Source of the DNA: Henckelia pumila
Lineage: Eukaryota; Streptophyta; Magnoliopsida; Lamiales; Gesneriaceae
Length of the DNA: 64,000 bases
Direction of reading: 5' to 3'
NCBI RefSeq assembly: GCF_033568475.1
Contig: NW_027331833.1
Location: forward strand, 2,294,001 to 2,358,000
The notes under the pieces are model-generated. The model was not told where the DNA came from and did not search any database. It saw nothing but the letters and a program-made list of their open reading frames with translations. Made by a program: the position numbers and the translations under genes. Each line of letters begins with the position of its first letter. Positions within the stretch are counted from its first letter, which is position 1. This document shows positions 54,977-64,000 of this stretch, piece by piece.

Positions 54977-57032
54977 TCAATTTATATTCCCCATGCTTTC
55001 TGAGGTATGTTCGGATGACTCACAGTCATTTTCTGGATCACTTAGGATCTCCTTTATTATTCCGTTACTACGGATAGTATAGTTTGGATGAAGTTCTCTG
55101 GTTAATGCGTCGGGTAATGAATTATCCGTTCCTTTGACATGTTGGATCTCGAACTGATAATGGTTCAATTTCAATTGCCATCTAATTAGCTTTGCCGCAT
55201 TTCTCCCTGCATTTCTTGATATTTTCCTTGTTTTGAAATATGTTAAATTCATATTATCTGTTCTTACTAAAAACGGTTTAGAAATAAGATAAATTTCATA
55301 AGTTCTAATTGTGAATATTAAAGCTAATAATTCTTTTTCATTCGAATGATAATTTAATTGTGCACCTTGAAAAGTTCCTGATGTATAGTTGCATAATTCT
55401 TCATTATTTCTAGTAGCTGTTTTAGTAAGTTCTTCTAAATTTCTTTCTCCAGTATAAGCTTTTAAACATGCTCCTCAGTATTCATCTGAAGCGTCTGTTT
55501 CAATTATTATTATATCTTTATTTGAAGGAAAATATAATTCAGGAAGATTACTAATTATTTTTTTTTAATAGTGTCTATGTAATTAGTATCTTCTTTCGAC
55601 CATTTCCACTTATAGTCATGTTTAAGTTTTACCTGAAGAGGTTTTTTGATTTCTGCAAGTTTCTTAATGTAATTTCCAGAATAAGTTAATAATCCTAAAA
55701 ATCTTCTTAATTGATCTTTATCCTTGATTTCACTAGGAAAATCATGAATTTTCTTAAGTATATGCGGTTGTAAACAATGTTTTCCATCTTCTATTTGTAA
55801 TCCTAAATAATTTATTTTTATTTTGAATAATTGTGCTTTCTTTTCAAAAAGTATAATTCCATCTTTATGACAAATATCTAAAACTGTCATGAGATCTTTA
55901 TAATGTTGATCTAGTGTTTTTGAATAAATTAATATGTCATCTATATAAACGCAACAAAAATCTATATATGATTTAAAAGATTCATCCATATATCTTTGAA
56001 AGATATCTGGTGCTTGTTTAAGTCCGAAAGGTAATACAGTCCATTGATACTGTCCTTTTGGACAACTGAATGCTGTAAGTAATTGTGTTTGTGGTTCTAG
56101 TTGAATTTGCCAGAATCCTGATTTACAATCTAAACTGGAAAAATATTTCATTTCTCCTATATAAGATAGTAAATCATTCTTATTTGGTATATAATATTCA
56201 TCCATAATTGTTGCTTTATTCATCTTTCGATAATCAATTACCATTCTTTTCTTATCAGTATCTTTCTTACTGACATAAAAGGCTGGTGAAGAGTGTGGAC
56301 TTTTACTAGGGATGATTATCTTAAGTTTTAATAATTCTTGAACTTCTTTTTCAAATATTTTTGCATCATCCATGTTACATCTTCTTGGTGCTTCACGGAT
56401 TGTGATATTAAGGTCTTTGAGTTTTATTGAAGCAATGATTGTTTTTTTTTCTTAATTTTGTCCTGAGGATTTTCAGAACATATATCATAAAATTTCCTCA
56501 TGATTTTTTTTTCAGGATTAATCGTTAAAATATTTTTTATTTTTAGTTCTATTGGATTTGTATTTCGTTTATGAAAATTCTTTGTAAATCCTTCATTTCC
56601 TACGCGAAATGCTGTTCGTATTTTGGGAATATAAATCATTGATGATCCTTTGTTTAAAGTTATGTGATCTTCAAATTGTGTAAAGGGAAGATATTCTCTT
56701 AAAAAGTTATTTCCTATTATAATGTCAATTCCTGATTCTATTTGATATATAATGGTTATTACAAATTTTGTTTCTTCTATTTCTATTTTTAATTTTTCTG
56801 CTACTGTATTAAGCATGATTATTGATCCATCTCCTATTCGAACTTTTAATCCTTTATCATATTTCTTCCAATAATGATTTGGAAGTATATGCTTGCTTCC
56901 TAAACACATACTTGCTCCTGTATCAACATAAGCATGTATATGATATGGTTTATGTTCTTTGATTTTAATTTGAATTTTTATATATATATATACTATTTGG
57001 ATTAGTTTTGTTTTTATTATCCATTCTCTCAT
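54977..57032 (-). pseudogene. Caulimovirid Pol: protease, reverse transcriptase, RNase H, broken
   Basis: Protease (57032-56424): AYVDTGASMCLGS active site and the GNNFLREYLPFTQFEDHI block characteristic of caulimovirids. RT (56373-55555): MVIDYRKMNKATIMDEYYIP, FSSLDCKSGFWQI, VLPFGLKQAPDIFQRYMD and the catalytic YIDDILIYS. RNase H (about 55554-54977): ETDASDEY near the start, SNEKELLALI, RTDNMNLTYF and HVKGTDNSLPDALTR. Lesions: a frameshift at the 9-A run at 56442-56450 (T on plus), another at the 9-A run at 55558-55566, and a single nonsense codon at 55475-55477 where a Trp is expected. All three catalytic sites are otherwise recognisable. Confidence 0.92.
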
Positions 57033-57498
57033 TTTTTTATTTTTTTATTTTTTTATTTTTAAGAGATAAGGGTAAAATTGGTATTTAGAAACAAAAGTTT
57101 CTCTCTCCAGGAGTTGAAAGTAAGTTTTATTTATGTAGGGATTTATAAATAAGTTATAAAGTGTTTTAGGGAGTGATTGACAATTAACCCTATATTTATT
57201 CTCTCATACTGTTTTTCGAAAGAAAACAAGGACACGTGACATTGATATCTACCTACACAGTTTTCAGCTATCCAATATTACAAGTTAGGTGTCGTTCAAA
57301 TAAATATTAAAATTGAAAGAAACGTATATAAAAAGATCAAAATTGGCATTATTAGATACTTCCTCTCTCATTTACGAAATCTTTCACACTAAGATTTTTT
57401 TTCAAGAAATTGAAATTTTTTCTAAAAAAATATCATAAAAATATTTAACAACTATTTGCACATGCTTTACAACTATCTATCTGATCGCTGAGGATCAA
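57033..57498. other. Short spacer between the pararetrovirus and the copia element
   Basis: Begins with a TTTTTTATTTTT run at the viral junction, then AT-rich DNA. No gene recognised. The host sequence on the left of the copia element ends with ATCAA (57494-57498). Confidence 0.5.
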
Positions 57499-57717
57499 TG
57501 TAAAAATAAAGAGGCCAAAGAATGATAAAAATAATGTTTTCTCATTAATTGTTTCGAACAGGACCTCTTACATATATATAAAGAACTAGCTCTAACATTA
57601 CAGTAGACAAAGAAAGGAAAGATTGGCCTAATTACATGCTAATCAAATCAAGAATAATTACGGTGAAGATTTGGAGAATCAATATTTGTCCAGATTGATA
57701 CTTGACATATTTTAACA
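57499..57717 (-). repeat. 3' LTR of the copia element
   Basis: 219 bp, matching 61980-62198 at all but about five positions; preceded (minus strand) by the polypurine tract. Confidence 0.95.
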
Positions 57718-57724
57718 CTCCCCC

Positions 57725-59934
57725 TCAAGTTGGAGCATGGATGTTGGAGATGCCCAACTTGCTCAAATGAGAGTGAAAGAGCGATTTTCCAAGTGATTTA
57801 GTAAACATGTCGGCAATCTGATCACGTGACAGCGTAAAGGTAGTAGAAATAAGTCCGGACCGAATTCTTTCCCTGAACACGTGACAATCCATTTCAATAT
57901 GTTTTGTTCGTTCGTGAAAGACAGGGTTCGCCGCAATATGTAGTGCCGCTTTATTATCACAGTGCAATATGGCAGGACCTAGATTAGTGATTTGTAAATC
58001 TTGTAAAAGATATCGCAACCAAGTTAGTTCGCATGTAACTGCTGCCATTGCTCGATACTATGCCTCCACCGAAGAACGAGAAACAGTTGCTTGTTTCTTT
58101 GTTTTCCAAGAAATAAGAGATGAGTCAAGAAAGACACAATATCCAGAGACCGATCTTCTTGTCGTGGAACAACCTCCCCAATCTACATCACAGTAACCAA
58201 TCAAATTTAAATTATTTTTTCTTGAAAGAAAAATACCTTGTCCAGGTGATCCTTTTAAATATCGTAAAACTCGAAGAGCTGCATCAAGATGTGGATTGCG
58301 AGGTTGGTGCATGAATTGACTAAGAAGCTGCACTGAATAAGTGATATCGGGACAAGTGATTGTAAGGTAAATAAGTTTTCCAACGATTCTTCTATACAGG
58401 GAAGGATTATTAAGTATTTCACCATCTGTTTGGGTAAGTTTTATGTTTTGTTCCATGGGAAAAGTCATTGGTGCAGCTCCAAGAAGACCATTCTCATCGA
58501 GCAGATCTAACGTGTATTTTCGTTGGGAGATAGAAATTCCTAATTTCGATCTAGCCACTTCTATTCCCAAAAAATACTTTAATTTTCCTAAATCTTTTAT
58601 CCGAAATTGCTCATTGAGAAAGCTTTTGAGGGTCTTTATGGCAGTAGGATCATTTCCCGTGATGATCATGTCATCAACGTATATTAATACGGCTGTGAAT
58701 GAATCCCCACATGATCTTGTGAAAAGTGAATAATCTGCCATAGATTGCTTATATCCAGTTTTTGAATAGCCGTAGAAAATTTAGAGTACCAATTTCGAGA
58801 AGCTTGCTTTAATCCATAGAGCGACTTTTTCAGCTTGCAAACAAAATTCTCCCCCTGTTGGATATGTCCAGGTGGTGGAAGCATGTATACTTCTTCATTT
58901 AGGTCACCATGAAGAAAGGAATTTTGAACATCAAGTTGATGAAGAGACCAATCACGGGCAGCTGCTATAGCAAGTAGGCAACGGACTGTAACTAGCTTGG
59001 CAACCGGCGCAAATGTCTCATTGTAATCTAACCCTTCAACTTGATTATATCCTTTAGCAACGAGTCTCGCCTTGTAACGCTCGATGGATCCATCCGATTT
59101 GTACTTAATTTTATACACCCACTTGCAACCAATTGGTTTTTTTCCTTTAGGCAAAGGAGTAAGGATCCATGTCCCATTTTCTTCTAATGCTTGAATTTCC
59201 AAACTCATGGCTTCTTGCCACTTAGGATCCTTCTTAGCCTGGGCAAATGTGTTAGGTTCAACAAGACTAGAGATATTGGCAATAAAGGAACGATGAGAAA
59301 AAGATAAGTTTGTGTAACTTATAAAATTTTCTAAAGGATAACGAGTGCCCTTACATGTGGCTGCCGTTGAAGATGATGATGATCTTGGGGAAAGAAACTT
59401 GGTTTGAGAGCAATGAAAATCTTGCAGCCAAGTTGATGGACGTCGGATACGCTCCGATTTGCGTAATATACTTTCATTTGGTTGAGCGATTGGAGGTGTC
59501 ATGTTGTATGTTGGATTTTCATGAATGATGAGGTCACTGTTTGTATTTTCTAAATTTTCATGATTATTTTGTGTTTTGGAAGGAGTGACATGTTCATGTA
59601 TAGCTAAAGGCAGCACCAAAGTGTTTTTTTCACTGTTTTCCTCCATAGAACTAAAAGGGAATACATGTTCATGAAAAATAACATCTCGGCTCAAAAAAAT
59701 TGTTTTTGTCTCTATGTCATAAACTTTATAAGCCTTTTGACCAATAGGATATCCAACAAAGATACATTTTTTAGCTCGTTGTTCAAATTTATGATTTGGT
59801 TTGACATTGGTAGCAAAACACAAAAACCCAAACACACGTAAATGGTGATAAGTTGGTGGCTTGTTGTAGAGAATTTCAAATGGTGTTCTTTTCAAAAGAA
59901 AAGGTGTAGGCATGCGAGCACACTTTCCCCCCAA
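57725..59934 (-). pseudogene. Copia integrase end, reverse transcriptase and RNase H
   Basis: 59934-58684 reads the integrase C-terminus (TPFEILYNKPPTYHHLRVFG, KCIFVGYP) into RT (GCKWVYKIKYKSDGSIERYK, QLDVQNSFLHGDLNEEVYML). After a frame change at about 58741-58790, 58741-58058 carries the catalytic YVDDMIITGND and LIYLTITCPDITYSV. After a stop at about 58055, 58048-57725 carries RNase H (HCDNKAALHIA and the end ADMFTKSL). Breaks are few, in keeping with a young element. Confidence 0.9.
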
Positions 59935-60640
59935 AAATTTAAAGGTAGATGAGATTGGAATCTTAAGGCTCTAGCTACGGCTAGGATATGACGATGTTTT
60001 CGTTCAACAACACCATTTTGTTGAGGTGTGTAACTAACTCTAGTTTCATAAATTGTTCCGTGATTATCAAAAACATTTCGCATGGAGTAAAACTCGGTGC
60101 CCCTGTCTACTCGAAATCTTTTAACTTTTCTGTTAAATTGAGTTTGAACAAAGGCAAAAAAGGATTTTAGCAGAGGTTGTGTCTCAGATTTATATCGCAT
60201 AAGAAATATCCAAGTGTATATAGAAAAATCATCATCAATAGTTAAAAAATAATAAGCACCTGAAAGAGATTTAACACGAAAGGGTCCCCAAGTGTCACAG
60301 TGTATTAATTCAAAAGTTTCATTTGTAGAAATAGAACTTATGCCAAAGGGTAGTCTAGTTTGTTTAGCTAAAGACAGATGTCACAAACTTTATTTGAATG
60401 AATAGAATGTTCACCGATCGATTGGGTGAGATGCTTCATAGGTTGTATGGATGGGTGACCTAGTCGTTTATGCCAAAGATCATATCTTGAAGATTCATTA
60501 TTTGCTTTAGGAATTGGTTGATTTGGTGGAGCTGAAGTGATATAGTAGAGTCCATTATGTTGCTTCCCCAATCCAATCATCTTCTTCGTTGACAAGTCCT
60601 GTAAAAGACAAAATTCAGAAAAAAAAAAGTGACAGAACAA
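59892..60640 (-). pseudogene. Copia gag-pre-integrase and integrase core
   Basis: 60640-60368 contains the zinc-binding segment (LWHKRLGHPSIQPMKHL...VCDICL). 60200-59892 carries FRVDRGTEF and the YTPQQNGVVERKHRHIL block of the catalytic core. Frame breaks lie at about 60368, near 60200 and at the A-run about 60618-60626 that separates it from the protease frame. Confidence 0.88.
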
Positions 60641-61497
60641 TTTAAGGATTTGGTTATTTTACTAACAGATAATAAATTGACACAAAAGGATGGCACACAA
60701 AGGACATCTTGAACCGTAAGATTTGCACTGAGTTTTGCAGATCCAATTAAAGTAACGTGTGCTTTGTTTCCATTTGGTAGTCCAACAGAAGAATGCAAGG
60801 AATTTTTTGTGTCATGTAATAATTTAGATGTTGATGCCATATGGTCAGTGGCACCACTATCAATGATCCATCCTGTAGGAATTTCAGAGTTAATATGACA
60901 TGAGGAACAAAAAGGAGTATTCAGACCTGTAACGTTAGCCTTTCCTTGAGTGTCTCCATTGTTCAAAAGAGCCCAGAGTTGTGCATACTGTTCATGTGTG
61001 AAATTTGGAGTCTCTACCTTGGAGTTGTTGGCAAAGGATTCGTTCTTTCCTTTATGTCTGTCATTGTTTTTGTGGTTTTTGTGTCCAGTAGGGAAGCCAT
61101 GCAAGTAATAACATCTATCAATGGTATGATTGTTCCCATTGCAATTACCACAGTGCAACTTCATTTTGGCCTTGTGTGATGGATTGCTCCCGTAATGATT
61201 CTTTCGGGTATCTACCAACATGGCCTCTTTAGAGACAATCAAGTCTCTCTGTTTTTCTTCATTTAAAACCATGGAATAGACTTTCCCAACAGAAGAAAGA
61301 GGTTGCATAAGGATAATTTGACCCCGAACTGCGGAATATGATTCATTTAAGCCCATAAGAAATTGCATCACCCTTCCTCTTTGTTCTCGCTCCTCCACTT
61401 TCTTCATAGCACCACAAGTACATATTGGAAGATCATTATATGAAGAAAGTTCATCCCACAACCCCTTCAGTTTTGTGAAGTAAACGGCAACAGACAT
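60577..61497 (-). pseudogene. Copia gag C-terminal half, zinc knuckle and protease
   Basis: A frame of 306 codons: gag helices (AVYFTKLKGLWDELSSY, QFLMGLNESYSAVRGQI), then a CCHC knuckle CGNCNGNNHTIDRC, then protease WIIDSGATDHMAS. The frame is lost at an A-run near 60618. Continuous with 61924-61544 except for a frameshift near 61500-61560. Confidence 0.9.
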
Positions 61498-61543
61498 GTG
61501 ACCTTGTTGCAGTGAAGCGATATCTCTTTCGATTTGAAAGGTT

Positions 61544-61924
61544 CTAGGAGCATTGTTTCGAGAAAACCTTTCTTTTTAAATCAGCCCAAACTTCAGCGGC
61601 AGATTCGGCATAAATTACGCTATTTGCGAGATCAGGCTCAATAGAGTTAAGGATCCAAGATAAGACCATGTCGTTGCATCTTTTCCATGAGAGGAAAGTT
61701 TCAGCAGTTGACGTTGGTTTCTCGAGGGTTCCATCAATGAAACCTGTTTTGTTTTTGGCACTGAGAGCTATGCTCATCGAATGACTCCAAGTGCCGTAGT
61801 TATCCCCATTCAAAGGTTTATTGACCAAAATAATTCCAGAATGATCCGAGTGGGGGAGAAGAAGAGGGTCGGAAGTGTCGGCATCACTTCCTCCGAGCCT
61901 TTTTTTAGGAGTTTCTTCTGTCAT
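61544..61924 (-). pseudogene. Copia gag N-terminal half
   Basis: It starts MTEETPKKRLGG at 61924, about 55 bp after the LTR/primer site. NKPLNGDNYGTWSHSMSIAL is the usual 'L-G-NY-W' gag start of plant copia elements; FIDGTLEKP and VLSWILNSIEPDL follow. A frameshift near 61550 throws it out of frame with the rest of gag. Confidence 0.9.
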
Positions 61925-61964
61925 ATTATTCTGAAATATAGACAGCTAATATTCCCAGAAACGT

Positions 61965-61979
61965 GAAGCTCTGATACCA
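61965..61979 (-). other. Copia primer-binding site
   Basis: Minus-strand TGGTATCAGAGC immediately after the LTR; initiator tRNA-Met type. Confidence 0.88.
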
Positions 61980-62198
61980 TGTAAAAATAAAGAGGCCAAA
62001 TAATGATGAAAATAATGTTTTCTCATTAATTGTTTCGAACAGGACCTCTTACATATATATAAAGAACTAGCTCTAACGTTACAGTAGACAAAGAAAGGAA
62101 AGGTTGGCCTAATTACATGCTAATCAAATCAAGAATAATTACGGTGAAGATTTGGAGAATCAATATTTGTGCAGATTGATACTTGACATATTTTAACA
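61980..62198 (-). repeat. 5' LTR of the copia element
   Basis: 219 bp, paired with 57499-57717; contains a TATATATA promoter-like stretch at about 62051-62060. Confidence 0.95.
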
Positions 62199-63137
62199 AT
62201 CAAGATCTATGCTTATATCGATCGAGTGTAATTTAATTGTAATATAATAAATGTTAGTCACATTCTATTTTTATCTTTTCTTTCACTGATCATATGAATA
62301 TATATTACCCCAAATAAATCTTTCCATGTATATAATTGTAAGTATTAGCTAGTAAATATTTGTGTATGTTTAGTTGTTGTTAATCTGAATATTTCCACGT
62401 ATTGTTAAATTAATTATATTTCATAATTAGGGTATATGACAGATGATGACTCATACGGTGCAATAATTGTCCTTACAATGAGAGTGGCACCTGAAGTTTG
62501 GAGTTTGGGATGTTATAGAGTTTAAAATATTGAAGTTATAATATCGTTATCACCAAAATATATAATTGTTGATAAAACGATAAACACTTGAATAAATTAT
62601 GAATGATAACACATTTTTTTCATGATGTACTACTTTAGTTTTTATTAATACAGTACTGAACAAACACATTATTCTAAAAAGCGCCAAAAATCATAATTAA
62701 GTGCGAAGCATGAAAAAAGTTTTAATTCGGGTAATAGCGATTAACTTATAGTTGGACATATTAAGCATGAAAAAAATGACATCTTGTTAAATAAGATTTT
62801 ATTTTAAATTCATTTTTTTTAAAAAATATTTTTCTTTTTTTTAAACAAAATATTTTTTACCTTTTAATTTCTAAATTTAAGATGCTAAATATTTTACAAT
62901 AATATTTTTTTTAAAAAAATAATAATGCATCTAATGTTTTTAATGGTTTGATCTTGATAATAAAAAATTTTCTAAAATTTTTACATTTATTGTTAAATTT
63001 TGTATTTTTTAGTGTGTTCTTAATTTAATCTATTGGCATGATTTGATATAATTAAAATTATGTCTAAAAGTTTTAAAAAAAATTACATAAATTTTCATAC
63101 CAAACCAAATTCCACTTGTGAAAATTAAAAAGTACCG
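62199..63137. other. AT-rich intergenic region
   Basis: No gene or element end recognised; A/T tracts and short chance frames only. Confidence 0.6.
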
Positions 63138-63207
63138 GTCAACTCATTTATTCTACATGGTGAGCATGAAGTGGGCATATAGTGTTGGACACCATAAAAG
63201 AACTCGT
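63138..63207. repeat. Half of a GCCCAC-type foldback unit
   Basis: CAACTCATTTATTCTACATG...CACCATAAAAGAAC is nearly the same as the right half of the complete unit at 63287-63352. It pairs as an inverted repeat with the left arm at 63211-63251. Confidence 0.8.
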
Positions 63208-63210
63208 TTA

Positions 63211-63349
63211 GAGTTCTTTTATGGTCCCCAACACTATATGCCCACTTCATGTCCACTATGTACAAGTCAACTCATCTATTGTACCGATCAACTCATTTAT
63301 TCTACATGATGGGCATGAAGTGGGCATATAGTGTTGGGCACCATAAAAG

Positions 63350-63352
<3 letters not shown>
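63211..63352. mobile_element. Foldback MITE-like unit 1
   Basis: Left arm: GAGTTCTTTTATGGTCCCCAACACTATATGCCCACTTCATG (63211-63251, read in two parts). Right arm: CATGAAGTGGGCATATAGTG...CACCATAAAAGAA (63314-63351), near-perfect reverse complement. A long (TA)n tract follows directly. Confidence 0.82.

Positions 63353-63415
<63 letters not shown>
63353..63415. repeat. (TA)n microsatellite
   Basis: About 63 bp of uninterrupted TA between units 1 and 2. Assembled length may be unreliable. Confidence 0.95.
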
Positions 63416-63419
<4 letters not shown>

Positions 63420-63569
63420 TCTTTCAGGTGCCCACCTAAAATGCCCACTACCATGCCCACCAATGATGTGACACTATTCTATTGGACCTACAATTTATCA
63501 CATCTTTATCACATCCAATAGAATAGTGCCACATCATTGTTGGGCATGGTGGTGGGCACCTGAAAGAAA

Positions 63570-63571
<2 letters not shown>
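63416..63571. mobile_element. Foldback MITE-like unit 2
   Basis: Perfect 21-bp terminal inverted repeat AGTTTCTTTCAGGTGCCCAC(C) / (G)GTGGGCACCTGAAAGAAACT; inner arms (ATGATGTG...CTATTGGA / TCCAATAG...CACATCAT) also pair. Bordered on both sides by (TA)n. Confidence 0.88.

Positions 63572-63611
<40 letters not shown>
63572..63611. repeat. (TA)n microsatellite
   Basis: About 38 bp of TA between units 2 and 3. Confidence 0.95.
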
Positions 63612-63613
<2 letters not shown>

Positions 63614-63777
63614 TTTTGCTATGCTGCCCACCTCCTGTGTCCACCTTCATGCCCACCTATGAGGTGGCACTCATCCATTGGATGAACCATTTGTATATGA
63701 TTCATCTCATCCATGGGATGATTGCCACCTCATAGGTGGGCATAGAGGTGGGCACGGGAGGTGGGCAGCATAGCAAA

Positions 63778-63780
<3 letters not shown>
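63612..63780. mobile_element. Foldback MITE-like unit 3
   Basis: Perfect 24-bp terminal inverted repeat starting AGTTTTGCTATGCTGCCCAC at 63612. The inner arms ATGCCCACCTATGAGGTGGC and GCCACCTCATAGGTGGGCAT pair too. Bordered by (TA)n on both sides. No coding capacity. Confidence 0.9.

Positions 63781-63817
<37 letters not shown>
63781..63817. repeat. (TA)n microsatellite
   Basis: Third TA tract, about 36 bp, right of unit 3. Confidence 0.95.
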
Positions 63818-63820
<3 letters not shown>

Positions 63821-63875
63821 TAATTGATGAGATGGTTAAGAATCATTATAATGAAGAAATGTCATTTATCTCCAG

Positions 63876-64000
63876 AGGTGGGTACGTATATCGTACCATA
63901 TCGTATCAAAAAATTGTATATCATATATCGTATGTCGTATCGAAAATTACGATATAAGAAAATATTATATCGATACCGACCGAAACTCTCTGTTTACCGA
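63876..64000. repeat. Start of another inverted-repeat-type element (partial)
   Basis: AGGTGGGTACGTATATCGTACC with repeated ATATCG/CGTATC phrases resembles the ends of hAT-like MITEs (short GGGTG start then degenerate palindromic words). It runs off the window, so the second end and target duplication cannot be seen. Confidence 0.35.

Larger units (their letters stand above)
50441..57032 (-). mobile_element. Endogenous pararetrovirus (Caulimoviridae), near-complete, circularly permuted
   Basis: Minus-strand order: Pol (protease, RT, RNase H) 57032-54977; transactivator-like ORF 54708-53497; TATA box 53361-53354; leader; tRNA-Met primer site 52691-52680; movement protein 52148-51198; small coiled-coil ORF 51201-50908; capsid-like ORF 50966-50441, truncated. 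This is the gene set of a caulimovirid with separate ORFs. The circle was opened between the capsid ORF and Pol, and only the capsid C-terminus with its zinc finger is missing. There are no LTRs, integrase or target duplications, as expected for non-integrase-mediated capture. Few lesions suggest a fairly recent insertion. Confidence 0.93.
57499..62198 (-). mobile_element. Complete Ty1/copia element, 219-bp LTRs, TSD ATCAA
   Basis: The LTRs are 57499-57717 and 61980-62198, both TGTAAAAATAAAGAGG...TTTTAACA on the plus strand, with about five differences. They are flanked by ATCAA (57494-57498 and 62199-62203). On the minus strand the primer site TGGTATCAGAGC lies directly after the right LTR, and a polypurine tract (TTGAGGGGGAG) directly before the left one. 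Total 4700 bp. The domain order gag, protease, integrase, RT, RNase H is copia type. Several frame breaks make it non-autonomous. The high LTR match suggests a young insertion. Confidence 0.95.

Noticed and set aside
50441..57032. The 50.4-57.0 kb coding region as a Ty3/gypsy retrotransposon
   Set aside because: There is no integrase and no LTRs. A movement protein and a promoter/leader/primer-site region are present, and the protease GNNF block is of caulimovirid type.

Overview
This window is plant nuclear DNA: AT-rich, with a typical intron-rich plant gene surrounded by nested LTR retrotransposons, small inverted-repeat elements and an integrated plant pararetrovirus. The only conventional host gene is a complete PHYLLO gene (the plant menF'/menD/menC/menH fusion of the phylloquinone pathway). 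A eudicot is likely from the element types. Any finer placement, such as asterid or Lamiales, is only a guess.

Layout. 1-4363: 3' part of a broken Ty1/copia element (+) with its 3' LTR. 4513-7572: complete non-autonomous LTR element (633/627-bp LTRs, TSD GAATA) whose interior holds two tandem-repeat arrays instead of genes. 7573-9971: intergenic, with an 84-nt perfect palindrome and a 54-bp tandem duplication. 9972-18383: old LTR element with ~1.16-kb LTRs. Its left LTR is split by an Athila-like solo LTR (11058-12404, TSD ACCAA), and its interior is invaded by an Athila/Tat-like gag-only element (-). 18.5-37.8 kb: four-level nest. A chromodomain-type Ty3/gypsy element (-, 19.2-37.8 kb) is split inside its RNase H by a solo LTR (21118-31492, TSD GTTAT). 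That LTR is split by a Ty3/gypsy element (+, 21618-30599, TSD ATCAC), whose 3' LTR carries a hAT-like MITE (28693-29142). A second hAT-like MITE (31506-32081, TSD ATCACAAT) lies 14 bp from the solo LTR.

37.8-40.6 kb: intergenic, with a foldback MITE. 40.65-49.94 kb: PHYLLO. I could place 28 exons whose phases all agree, giving a protein of about 1700 residues. Its modules run in order: transit peptide, MenF remnant lacking the chorismate-binding half, MenD, MenC, MenH. The MenD, MenC and MenH catalytic residues are visible.

50.4-57.0 kb (-): a near-complete endogenous caulimovirid. Reading on its coding strand the order is Pol (protease, RT, RNase H), transactivator-like ORF, promoter/leader/tRNA-Met primer site, movement protein, small coiled-coil ORF, and a truncated capsid ORF. 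This is a circular genome opened between capsid and Pol. 57499-62198: complete Ty1/copia element (-), 219-bp LTRs, TSD ATCAA. 63.1-63.8 kb: a chain of foldback MITE-like units separated by (TA)n tracts. No rRNA, tRNA or CRISPR feature was seen.
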